A stretch of DNA of 14,807 nucleotides, taken from contig QMWW01000014.1 of assembly GCA_003661825.1 (NCBI GenBank), forward strand, positions 1 to 14,807. The letters are read 5' to 3'. Every line of letters begins with the position of its first letter. Position 1 is the stretch's first letter. The translations under genes and the position numbers were made by a program. Of the stretch, positions 1 to 6,394 are shown piece by piece. Under the pieces are notes generated by a model. The model was given only the letters and a program-made list of their open reading frames with translations, did no database searches and had not been told where the DNA came from. The DNA comes from Thermoprotei archaeon. Lineage in GTDB: Archaea > Thermoproteota > Thermoprotei_A > Sulfolobales > Desulfurococcaceae.

Positions 1-1
1 C

Positions 2-157
2 TTAACTGTTGACGATATTAAGCGCGAGTACGAAAGAGTAATGGAGAACAGCCGTGGTAAATGCAGTGCTTGTGGTAGGGAGCTTCCAGTAGCAGCTACG
101 TTCTGCCCATATTGTGGCGCTAGGATAGGTAGCGAAGAGCTACTTAGCGAGATCTAG
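2..157 (+). CDS. Zinc-ribbon protein, C-terminal end (5' partial)
   Basis: An open frame enters from the left edge and ends at TAG 155-157, giving the last 51 residues of a protein. It carries two CxxC pairs, CSAC at visible residues 21-24 and CPYC at 35-38, followed by GARIG. This is the usual form of a C-terminal zinc ribbon that binds one Zn2+ through four cysteines. A short charged helix (DIKREYERVME) precedes it. Such ribbons end many archaeal proteins of different function, so the role cannot be told from this part. The last 18 bases overlap the 3' end of the minus-strand gene at 140-613, so the two genes converge tail to tail. The frame and the metal motif are seen directly; the metal binding is inferred from the family pattern. 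Confidence 0.75.
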   Translation, partial: LTVDDIKREYERVMENSRGKCSACGRELPVAATFCPYCGARIGSEELLSEI

Positions 158-613
158 CTTTTCGAGAAACCTAGCTAGGAGGAGTCTCGGCACTTCTGCA
201 TAGCCCGGGTTTCTACGCCTATACTCTTTAACCAAGTCTTCTCCATCGGGGACTGGATAATCATCTCGATAGTTCTCTAGGATCCTCACCAAATCTTCGC
301 TGAAAGCCAGGACTATAACTGGGTTTACAGGTATGCTCCACTTCTCGCCGCTATACTTAACCTTTACTAGCTCTTTCAGATATGCTTCATCGCTGTCTAT
401 GTTCAGGGTTTCAACCCTATAGTACGGCGTGATGTAGTGTGCTATGATGATGGCTTCTCTACTACTGCTCCTCATAACGCTAATACTGAGTACTTCGCTA
501 TGATCTAGCAGCACAGAGTGAGGACCTAGTTCAAGCTTATATCCTTTCTCCTTAAGGGTATTGACTAGGTTCTCCAGATTCTTCACATCTACTAGTAATA
601 CCTTCACAAGCAT
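140..613 (-). CDS. Unrecognised 157-aa protein
   Basis: I do not recognise this protein. It starts with ATG at 613. A GTG two codons further in (607) is an alternative start, and no convincing ribosome binding site decides between them. It has no signal peptide, membrane helix or cysteine motif. The N-terminal 100 residues alternate hydrophobic strands and short helices, as in a small soluble alpha/beta domain; the C-terminal 50 residues are charged and helical, with a proline-rich turn (YPVPDGEDL). Codon use (CTA, ATA, AGG) resembles that of its neighbours, so nothing points to recent transfer. Its end overlaps the zinc-ribbon gene by 18 bases. It diverges from the M28 peptidase gene across a 100-bp spacer, so the two could share a regulatory region. 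The length of the uninterrupted frame and its protein-like composition make it a probable gene of unknown function. Confidence 0.7.
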   Translation of the reverse strand: MLVKVLLVDVKNLENLVNTLKEKGYKLELGPHSVLLDHSEVLSISVMRSSSREAIIIAHYITPYYRVETLNIDSDEAYLKELVKVKYSGEKWSIPVNPVIVLAFSEDLVRILENYRDDYPVPDGEDLVKEYRRRNPGYAEVPRLLLARFLEKLDLAK

Positions 614-621
614 GCACCATA

Positions 622-630
622 GTTTAAATA
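622..630 (+). promoter_or_regulatory. Possible TATA box in divergent spacer
   Basis: The A/T run TTTAAATA lies in the 100-bp spacer between the unknown gene (-) and the M28 peptidase gene (+). Read on the plus strand, an archaeal start site would fall near 652, leaving a leader of about 60 nt before the TTG at 714. Read on the minus strand, transcription would begin inside the annotated ORF, so that use would require a later start codon. The orientation is inferred from spacing only. Confidence 0.35.
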
Positions 631-682
631 CTGTACTTTATTCCTAATTATCCTGACCTATCGGTAAATAGGGGTGCAGAGC

Positions 683-697
683 ACTGGAGTATCCAGT
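683..697 (+). repeat. Perfect 6-bp hairpin before the M28 peptidase start
   Basis: ACTGGA (683-688) and TCCAGT (692-697) are perfect inverted copies around the 3-nt loop GTA. The hairpin ends 16 nt before the TTG start at 714. A weaker inverted repeat, CCTAT (657-661) with ATAGG (668-672), precedes it. Together they could form a structured leader. If translation actually begins upstream at CTG 684, the stem would be coding and the symmetry accidental. Confidence 0.4.
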
Positions 698-713
698 AAT
701 TAGAAATAGTGTC

Positions 714-2321
714 TTGAGGGTAGAAATCACTCCTGGTTCTCCGCAGGAATACAGAGCTATAGATGTGTTGAAAGGCTTGTTTAAAGATCTCTCCGACTGG
801 ATAAGAGTAGTTATGGTTCCTACAGATACCTGGATCGAAGAGAAGTGTCTAGTAGAAGTAGCTGGTAGAGAGATAGCGTGCAAAGCTATGCCCTACGTTA
901 CGTCAACGGAGCTAGAGGGCAATATAGTTAAAGCTAGGATTAGGAACGGCGAGGTATTTCTCGAGAAAAGCGCGGAATACCCTATAGTGTTTGTAGAGTT
1001 TCCCGAGGAAATAGATACAGCTAAGTACATAGTTCTAGACCTTTACGAGATGGGTGCTTCTGCAGTGGTTTTCTACGATAGGTATCCCGGTAGGTATAGG
1101 AGAACCGTGATTACTGGTAGCCGTAGCTACAGCTTTAACCACGGCTCTCCCCCTCCAGTACCCGTAGTATCTATTACTCGTGAAGACTATGCCAGTATCG
1201 TGAAAAGCGGAGCTAGGAGAGCCAGAATATATGTAAGTTCTCGTGTAATACACGGTGCTGAAGGGAAAATATTGATTGCTGGCTTTAATGGGAGATCCGA
1301 TAAAGAGATCCACGTTACTGCACACCACGACCACTGGTTTACAGGGTTCAGCGACGACTTAGTAGGCGTTGAGGTATTGTATCAAGTTGGTAGAAGACTC
1401 AGAGAGAAGCATACAAGGAGTACTGTACTACTAATATCTTACACTTCCGAAGAGCTAGGTGCACCAAACTATACTAGCTGGTACTGGGCTTGGGGTAGTA
1501 GGTTCTACCTAAGCATACTCTACGAGAAAAACATGCTAGATTATGTGATAGCGGATATAAACATAGACTCTGTTTGTTCTTCCCCCTTAGAAGTACATGG
1601 TAATCCAGCGCTTAAACCATGCGTGGATAGAATAGCTAGTAAGTACAGGCTAGTTTATAAGGGTTACGATCACATGGATTTTGACAGCTTCTCATACACT
1701 CTACGAGGCGTTCCAGCTCTAACTATCAACACTCTCGATGCAATAGGCCCTGTATACCATTCTAATCACGATGATGGAAGGGGCTTCAACTACGAACTGT
1801 TAAATACGCTGGTAGACGTGGTAGATAGCTTCATAGCCTGTCTAGAGACCAGTAGACCTAGCTACAAAGCCTTAGTAGAACACGTTAAAGAGAGAGTAGG
1901 CGATGATGCACCGGTGGAGGCGAGGATACTGGTAGCTAAGTTGGAGACTCTACCTAGCATTATAGAAGATGAAGATGAACGTATACGATTAATTACTAGG
2001 CTACTTTCACACGCAGTATACATGCCTAGCATAAAGTTTGAGTATCAAACAGATATACTTGGTGAAATACTGTTTATGAAGAAACTCGCAACTAATATCA
2101 ATAACTACGCAGGGAGAATAGTTGTAGTTAAGAACTTTGACCGAGACGTAGTACAGTTAGCCCTAGCTAGGAACAACTTAGACGAAGCCAAGAGATCTCT
2201 ATGGTACTATATATCCGTAGTAGCGCAGAATCTGGATAGAGTTTTGAGCGCTGAGATAGGCAGGTACATCATGGTTAAGAACTATAAGAAACGCTATAAT
2301 ATTGGCCAAGAAGTTAAGTAA
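714..2321 (+). CDS. M28-family metallopeptidase (aminopeptidase type)
   Basis: This is a probable cytoplasmic zinc aminopeptidase of family M28, which removes N-terminal residues from peptides with a two-metal centre. The M28 signature is in order: H204-x-D206 (AHHDH), D214 in SDD, the general base and ligand pair E246-E247 in SEELG, D285 in NIDS, and H349 in YHSNHDD. Residues about 40-175 look like a PA-type lid domain inserted before the catalytic core, which lies at about 180-380. Residues 380-535 are a helical extension not needed for M28 catalysis. There is no signal peptide. The start is TTG at 714 and is not certain: no ATG is available, the frame is open back to TAG 669-671, and a GGGGTG at 671-676 would suit a rare CTG start at 684. 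It is followed 82 bp later by proS. The family call is firm; the substrate is unknown. Confidence 0.88.
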   Translation: MRVEITPGSPQEYRAIDVLKGLFKDLSDWIRVVMVPTDTWIEEKCLVEVAGREIACKAMPYVTSTELEGNIVKARIRNGEVFLEKSAEYPIVFVEFPEEIDTAKYIVLDLYEMGASAVVFYDRYPGRYRRTVITGSRSYSFNHGSPPPVPVVSITREDYASIVKSGARRARIYVSSRVIHGAEGKILIAGFNGRSDKEIHVTAHHDHWFTGFSDDLVGVEVLYQVGRRLREKHTRSTVLLISYTSEELGAPNYTSWYWAWGSRFYLSILYEKNMLDYVIADINIDSVCSSPLEVHGNPALKPCVDRIASKYRLVYKGYDHMDFDSFSYTLRGVPALTINTLDAIGPVYHSNHDDGRGFNYELLNTLVDVVDSFIACLETSRPSYKALVEHVKERVGDDAPVEARILVAKLETLPSIIEDEDERIRLITRLLSHAVYMPSIKFEYQTDILGEILFMKKLATNINNYAGRIVVVKNFDRDVVQLALARNNLDEAKRSLWYYISVVAQNLDRVLSAEIGRYIMVKNYKKRYNIGQEVK

Positions 2322-2344
2322 TTCCTTAGTACAGTTGCATGGCT

Positions 2345-2385
2345 GAGTCTAAGCATAGACTCTATTTCGGGTTTTCGTTGAAAAC
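2345..2385 (+). repeat. Two perfect hairpins in tandem upstream of proS
   Basis: The spacer between the M28 gene and proS contains two perfect inverted repeats. The first is GAGTCTA (2345-2351) with TAGACTC (2356-2362), a 7-bp stem with the loop AGCA. The second is GTTTTC (2371-2376) with GAAAAC (2380-2385), a 6-bp stem with the loop GTT. No good TATA box is seen in this spacer, so they may lie inside a transcript that runs from the peptidase gene. They could be a processing site, a termination or attenuation element, or a leader structure for proS. Confidence 0.45.
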
Positions 2386-2403
2386 GGGTAGCGAGGGGTA
2401 CTG

Positions 2404-3846
2404 ATGTCGTTAGAGGAGAGGCCCTGGGGCGATAAATACAAGGATTTCGCTAAGTGGTATCACGAGGTTTTGAGGCATGGAGATATAGTTGACATCAGAT
2501 ATCCCGTTAAAGGAATGATTGTATGGAAACCCTATGGGCTGAAAGCGCTTAGGCTTGCACAGGATCTAATGGTTAAATTGCTGGAGGAAGCCGGGCACGA
2601 AGAAGCATATTTCCCGACCATGATTCCAGAATCTATATTTTCGAAGGAAAAGGATTTCTTAGAAGGATTTGGCGGTGAGTCGCTAGTTGTAGAGGGTACG
2701 ATGACTAAGAAGTTTGCCGAGAAGCTCCTTGTAAGACCTACTAGTGAAACCGTTATGTACTATATGTGGAGCCTATGGATTAAGGGTAGAAAGGACCTAC
2801 CTGTTAAGATGTACCAAGTAGTAAATGTCTTCCGGTACGAAACAAAAATGACTCATCCCATCCTAAGAGTTAGAGAGATAATGGGGTTTATCGAAGCACA
2901 TACAGCGCACGCCTCCATGGAGGAGGCAGAGAAGCAGATCAGGGAAGCTATACAGATATATAAGAAGTTCTTTGATTCGCTCCTGCTTCCATACTTTATA
3001 GTGAAGACTCCTCCTTGGGATACATTTGCAGGTGCAGAGTATAACTATGATTTTGTAACAGTTATGCCTGATGGAAAAGGATTAGAGTTGGGCTCAGTCA
3101 TAAATCTTGGACAAAAGTTCTCGAAGGCTTTCGATATAAAGTTCATGGATACAGATGGTAGAGTGAAACATGTTTACCAGACATGCTATGGGATAAGCGA
3201 GAGAACGATTGGAGCCGTCATCGGTATACATGGAGACGAAAAAGGATTGTTCTTCCCGCCAAATATAGCGCCTATACAAATAGTAATAGTTCCTATAGCT
3301 AAACCCAGCGAGGAAGACATCATTAACTACGCCGATAGAGTAGCGGAAGTATTGAAGAAAGAGAACATACGAGTATACGTGGACAAAGACCCCGAACATA
3401 CACCTGGCTGGAAGTACTACTTCTGGGAGTTTAAAGGCGTCCCTCTAAGGCTAGAGATAGGTAGGAGAGAACTAGAGAGTAAAACCATAACGGTGGCGCG
3501 TCGCGACGGAGCACCGAAAAAGGTGCTATCGCTGAAAGAATTCCTCGGGAGGCTTGAAGAGATATGGAACAGTATAGGTACCTATCTAAAGGATAGAGCA
3601 CTAGAGCACTTAAAGAAGATGAGTATAGTAGTTGAAGATCCGGTAGATGCACAGGGATTTAGAGGCTTAGTAATAGCGCCATGGGATGGAACACAATCCT
3701 GTGCCGATGAGCTAGAATCTGATACTGGTAAACCCGTTCTTGGCGAAATAGTGGAATCTCCTTTACCGCTACCCAGTCTAAGCGGTAAGCGAATTTGCAA
3801 TGGGAAGATAGCTGATAGGTATGCATTACTTGGTACAACGTACTAG
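2404..3846 (+). CDS. proS: Prolyl-tRNA synthetase, archaeal/eukaryal type
   Basis: This class II aminoacyl-tRNA synthetase attaches proline to tRNA-Pro. Its 480 residues fit the archaeal type, without the bacterial editing insertion. Motif 1 is around EEAYFPTMIPES. Motif 2 has the R-x-E core in VFRYET. Motif 3 is in GISERTIGAVIGIHGD. The anticodon-binding domain begins near APIQIVIVPI, and a C-terminal domain ends in the family's characteristic terminal tyrosine (TTY). In this family that last domain usually binds zinc through four cysteines as two pairs. Here I find only one cysteine at each place (C433 and C465), so the zinc site appears reduced. The ATG at 2404 is supported by GAGGGG at 2393-2398 with a 5-nt spacer. 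The call is very secure. Confidence 0.98.
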   Translation: MSLEERPWGDKYKDFAKWYHEVLRHGDIVDIRYPVKGMIVWKPYGLKALRLAQDLMVKLLEEAGHEEAYFPTMIPESIFSKEKDFLEGFGGESLVVEGTMTKKFAEKLLVRPTSETVMYYMWSLWIKGRKDLPVKMYQVVNVFRYETKMTHPILRVREIMGFIEAHTAHASMEEAEKQIREAIQIYKKFFDSLLLPYFIVKTPPWDTFAGAEYNYDFVTVMPDGKGLELGSVINLGQKFSKAFDIKFMDTDGRVKHVYQTCYGISERTIGAVIGIHGDEKGLFFPPNIAPIQIVIVPIAKPSEEDIINYADRVAEVLKKENIRVYVDKDPEHTPGWKYYFWEFKGVPLRLEIGRRELESKTITVARRDGAPKKVLSLKEFLGRLEEIWNSIGTYLKDRALEHLKKMSIVVEDPVDAQGFRGLVIAPWDGTQSCADELESDTGKPVLGEIVESPLPLPSLSGKRICNGKIADRYALLGTTY

Positions 3847-3864
3847 TAGCGCTATGGGGAAAAT

Positions 3865-3872
3865 GTTATAAA
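3865..3872 (+). promoter_or_regulatory. TATA box for the 80-aa gene (upstream candidate)
   Basis: TTATAAAA lies about 73 nt before the ATG at 3942. A start site about 26 nt after its centre (near 3895) would give a leader of roughly 47 nt that includes the GAGGTG ribosome binding site. A second TATA-like element, TATATAA at 3911-3917, lies closer and would give a nearly leaderless transcript. Both are inferred from sequence and spacing only. Confidence 0.5.
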
Positions 3873-3929
3873 AGTAGTACTCAGTATATTCAATTAAACC
3901 GTGATAACGCTATATAAGCTGGAAGTAAT

Positions 3930-3935
3930 GAGGTG
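3930..3935 (+). promoter_or_regulatory. Ribosome binding site that sets the start at 3942
   Basis: GAGGTG matches the archaeal anti-Shine-Dalgarno complement and lies 6 nt before ATG 3942. The GTG within it (3933-3935) is an in-frame possible start three codons earlier, but it is better explained as part of this site. Confidence 0.7.
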
Positions 3936-3941
3936 CAGGAC

Positions 3942-4184
3942 ATGAGTAGTTACCTCAGTGAATTAAAGACAAAGCTTGTTGGAAAGCTACCAGGTTATAG
4001 GTTTCTAGATAAAGGACCAAATGTATTCGCTATTGTAAAGGATTCTGAAGAGAAAGCCTTGGTAAGAGATCACGGCGACTACATAGTAGTTAGGATCAGA
4101 GGAAAAGAGTACAAATACGATAAATGGTATACCAAGCCAGAGCACTTGGCTACAGTCCTAGTTAATTACTTCTCACAGAAGTAG
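3942..4184 (+). CDS. Unrecognised small basic protein, 80 aa
   Basis: I do not recognise this family. The chosen ATG at 3942 has GAGGTG six bases upstream; an in-frame GTG at 3933 would add three residues but is part of that site. The protein is soluble-looking, with no membrane helix, signal peptide or cysteine. An N-terminal helix (YLSELKTKLVGKL) is followed by strand-like segments (VFAIVKD, KALVRD, YIVVRIRGKEYKYD) and a C-terminal helix (HLATVLVNYFSQ). The pattern of short beta strands rich in Lys, Arg and Tyr would fit a compact beta domain that binds nucleic acid or protein, but that is only an impression. It has its own TATA-like elements and converges with dph6 across 18 bp, so it seems to be transcribed alone. 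The good ribosome binding site makes it a likely real gene. Confidence 0.72.
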   Translation: MSSYLSELKTKLVGKLPGYRFLDKGPNVFAIVKDSEEKALVRDHGDYIVVRIRGKEYKYDKWYTKPEHLATVLVNYFSQK

Positions 4185-4202
4185 GGAAGACTGATACCCA
4201 AC

Positions 4203-4883
4203 TTAATCTAGATAAGCGTTTTTAACTACATAGACATAGTTGTGAGTACCTCTCTTATCAGCGTAGCCTTCAATCACTACTCTTCTACGAAAAAGCGGTG
4301 CATATATTACGAGAGTCTCGGCTTCCCCTCCCTCAAACGCTGGATTAAATCCGTATTTCTTGGCTAGTCTAATTATTTCTAGAGCATCGTCTTTGTTAAT
4401 GATTTTACCAAGGAAGGTTGGAGGAAGGCCGTAGGCGCTTATAGACACTAACATGAACTCTAATCCAGCATCTACTATCTCCAATAGGTATTTATCTTGC
4501 GGTATTCTCCATATAGGTGTATAGCTAATCAATCCCAGATTCTCTGCAACCATGGTGAATCTAAGTCTCTGGTAGTCGCTAAGCACAGCTCCCGATACGA
4601 CTACTTTAACACCATAGCGATCTCTAACCCTAGCTAGCAGTCTGTAAAGAGCCCTAATTTCTCCTCCTTCTTCTCCTGTCGTAGCTTCTTCTATTTCAAG
4701 CGGTAAGCCTATAGACTCTGCTTGAAGCTTTAGTACCTCTAAGAATGGTTTATGATATAGCGTGGAGTCTTCGTACCTGGGTATAATCGATGCTAAGGCT
4801 ACTACATCGTATCCTTGCAGAAAAGATAGGTGAAGTGCATATGTAGAGTCTTTACCGCCAGTGAATAGTACAGCAGCCTTCAT
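4203..4883 (-). CDS. dph6: Diphthine--ammonia ligase family ATP-binding protein
   Basis: This protein belongs to the DUF71/ATP_bind_4 family of PP-loop ATPases. Eukaryotic Dph6 of this family performs the last step of diphthamide formation on elongation factor 2, the ATP-dependent amidation of diphthine. Visible motifs, numbered from the preferred start, are the PP-loop FTGGKDS (7-13), VSGAVLSDYQRLR (about 96-108) and EGGEAET (184-190). The length of 226 aa fits the stand-alone archaeal form, without the RidA-like domains fused in eukaryotes. ATG 4883 is preferred because the protein then begins directly with the strand before the PP-loop and has GGAG at 4888-4891 and again at 4894-4897 upstream. 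An ATG at 4928 would add 15 residues of unlikely-looking sequence (CETDKPRILRSRRY). It diverges from the MBL-fold gene. The family is secure; the exact reaction in this organism is inferred. Confidence 0.87.
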   Translation of the reverse strand: MKAAVLFTGGKDSTYALHLSFLQGYDVVALASIIPRYEDSTLYHKPFLEVLKLQAESIGLPLEIEEATTGEEGGEIRALYRLLARVRDRYGVKVVVSGAVLSDYQRLRFTMVAENLGLISYTPIWRIPQDKYLLEIVDAGLEFMLVSISAYGLPPTFLGKIINKDDALEIIRLAKKYGFNPAFEGGEAETLVIYAPLFRRRVVIEGYADKRGTHNYVYVVKNAYLD

Positions 4884-4948
4884 GTATCTCCTACTCCTAA
4901 GGATTCTAGGTTTATCTGTTTCACACATTTTTAGGAAACGGTGATAAT

Positions 4949-4968
4949 AGTATAGATGATGTCATACT
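4949..4968. repeat. Short inverted repeat between divergent genes
   Basis: AGTAT (4949-4953) and ATACT (4964-4968) form 5-bp inverted arms around a 10-nt centre in the spacer between dph6 (-) and the MBL-fold gene (+). A partly overlapping, offset pair, ATGA (4956-4959) with TCAT (4962-4965), sits inside. It has the size of a dimeric regulator's site, but chance symmetry is quite possible. Confidence 0.25.
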
Positions 4969-5011
4969 CTCAACCTACACTTAGTACCTAGTTAATGTTA
5001 GGGGTTAATAA

Positions 5012-5725
5012 TTGATCCGAGTAGTTGTATTGGTGGATAACGAGTCAAGGAATCATAGGCTTAAGGGGGCTTATGGTTTATCTCTTTACATCGAATACGA
5101 AACTACATACCTAGTGTTCGATACAGGTCCTAGTAGTGACTTGTTACAGCTTAATGCTGAAGCACTTAACGTGGATATGGAGCTAATTGATGGAGTCATA
5201 GTATCTCATATACATTCAGATCATGTGGGGGGAATGCCCTATATAGGGTGGGTATCTCCTTATACTAAAGTGTACATACCCTACGACTCCCTTCTCTCGC
5301 TTGGGAGAACTGCTAGATCCCATGGACTAGTCCCGGTAGAGGTCTCTGAATGGATGAATCCCTGGCCTTCTGTATACGTATCTAAGCCGGTCAGCGGACC
5401 GCCTTGGGAGCACTTCTTAGTAATAGAGGATAGTGGCAGGCTTGTAGTATTCTCTGGCTGTATGCATCCAGGAGTTGCGAAGACCCTGAGCGAGATATCT
5501 ACGTACTTTGAGGATAAAAGGATATATGGGGTTATAGGTGGTTTTCACTTAGCAAACGCGCCTAAAAAACACGTATTAAAGGCTATTGATAGCCTAGTGT
5601 ATACCTATGGTGTTAGAAAAGTGGTTCCACTGCATTGTAGCGGAGAGCTATTCAAGAGTATTTTATCGAAAGAATACCCAGACATATACGTTGAAGCGGG
5701 TGTGGGGGCTACCGTAGAGTTTTAA
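5012..5725 (+). CDS. Metallo-beta-lactamase-fold hydrolase, COG1237 type
   Basis: This is a soluble two-metal MBL-fold protein. The metal motif is H66-x-H68-x-D70-H71 (HIHSDH), followed by further candidate ligands at H152 (GCMHPG), H179 (GGFHLA) and H208 (PLHCSG). The opening VVLVDN, then GLSLYIE and LVFDTG, together with GCMHPG and GGFHL, matches the COG1237 branch. Members of that branch are often annotated as a dihydropterin ribofuranosyl-aminobenzene-phosphate synthase linked to pterin biosynthesis in methanogens; that annotation should not be taken over literally here. The start is TTG at 5012, with GGGG at 5001-5004 seven bases upstream; no in-frame ATG is near. The class II aldolase gene begins 35 bp later on the same strand and may be cotranscribed. 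The fold and subfamily are well supported; the substrate is unknown. Confidence 0.85.
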   Translation: MIRVVVLVDNESRNHRLKGAYGLSLYIEYETTYLVFDTGPSSDLLQLNAEALNVDMELIDGVIVSHIHSDHVGGMPYIGWVSPYTKVYIPYDSLLSLGRTARSHGLVPVEVSEWMNPWPSVYVSKPVSGPPWEHFLVIEDSGRLVVFSGCMHPGVAKTLSEISTYFEDKRIYGVIGGFHLANAPKKHVLKAIDSLVYTYGVRKVVPLHCSGELFKSILSKEYPDIYVEAGVGATVEF

Positions 5726-5730
5726 GCCCC

Positions 5731-5739
5731 TTATGTAAT
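5731..5739 (+). promoter_or_regulatory. TATA-like element for the aldolase-family gene
   Basis: TTATGTAAT is centred 26 nt before ATG 5761, the exact spacing expected for a leaderless archaeal transcript. The match to a TATA box is moderate. A weak AGGGT at 5748-5752 would instead support translation from a transcript shared with the preceding MBL-fold gene. Confidence 0.4.
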
Positions 5740-5760
5740 TAAGATTAAGGGTTAAACAAA

Positions 5761-6351
5761 ATGGCCCGTACACTAAGTCATGGGTCGTATCTAATAGAAG
5801 CTATGAAGATACTTTTCCAGCATGGCTTAATAAATCCACGTGGAGGAAACGGTAGCATAAGGATCAGCGAACACGAGATCCTGACAACGCCTAGCGGTCT
5901 ACCCAAATATATGCTTACTCCTAGTGATCTAGTTAGGTATAACATTATCGACAACACGTACACGGGCCCCCATAAGCCAAGCATTGAAGTACAAACTCAT
6001 GCTAAGATATACAAGGTTAAACCTAATGCAAGAGCGGTCTTGCACGCTCATCCACCCTTAACCATTGCATTAGTGGATCAGGGGTTCATCGACTGGTGGA
6101 AGACCGACCTAGTTGAAACGGAGTTCAGCGTCGGCGACGTCTACTTAGCTAAGCCGGCTCCGCCTGGAACGCCAGAACTAGCTAATAACGTGGGTTCATG
6201 TGTAGAAAAAGGCGCAAAAATAGTAATAGTTCCTCGGCATGGAGTATTTGCGTGGGATAATACTGTATGGGGGGCTCTTGATGCTATAATGGCTCTCGAG
6301 TATACTGCTAGATACTTCATAATAACAAGGATGTTGAGGAAACTAAAGTAG
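5761..6351 (+). CDS. Class II aldolase/adducin-family protein
   Basis: This is a zinc-dependent enzyme of the fold shared by L-fuculose-phosphate aldolase, ribulose-phosphate 4-epimerase and methylthioribulose-phosphate dehydratase. Visible family motifs are GGNGSIR (28-34, phosphate binding), TPSG (43-46), PSIEVQTH (73-80) with E76 at the position of the catalytic acid, HAHPP with zinc ligands H95 and H97, and PRHG with ligand H160. The 196-aa length is close to the 200-215 usual for the family. No signal peptide or membrane segment is present. It begins at ATG 5761, probably leaderless. It ends 43 bp from the convergent ATPase subunit B gene. The family is firm, but the sequence alone does not decide between aldolase, epimerase and dehydratase; fuculose-phosphate-aldolase-like is the default label. 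Confidence 0.86.
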   Translation: MARTLSHGSYLIEAMKILFQHGLINPRGGNGSIRISEHEILTTPSGLPKYMLTPSDLVRYNIIDNTYTGPHKPSIEVQTHAKIYKVKPNARAVLHAHPPLTIALVDQGFIDWWKTDLVETEFSVGDVYLAKPAPPGTPELANNVGSCVEKGAKIVIVPRHGVFAWDNTVWGALDAIMALEYTARYFIITRMLRKLK

Positions 6352-6394
6352 CGGGAGAAGCTAAAAGAGTATTAGCGTAGTACCCATGGATACC

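Noticed and set aside
1035..3800. Minus-strand open frames within the M28 peptidase and proS genes
   Set aside because: They overlap clearly assigned genes, begin without ribosome binding sites and have no recognisable domains.
4884..4928. Longer dph6 starting at ATG 4928
   Set aside because: It adds residues before the first PP-loop strand without a ribosome binding site; ATG 4883 has GGAG upstream. A leaderless transcript starting near 4928 is not fully excluded.
4937..4965. C/D-box-like motif (GATGATG) in the dph6-MBL spacer
   Set aside because: No matching D box (CTGA) with proper spacing was found on either strand, so a guide RNA is not supported.
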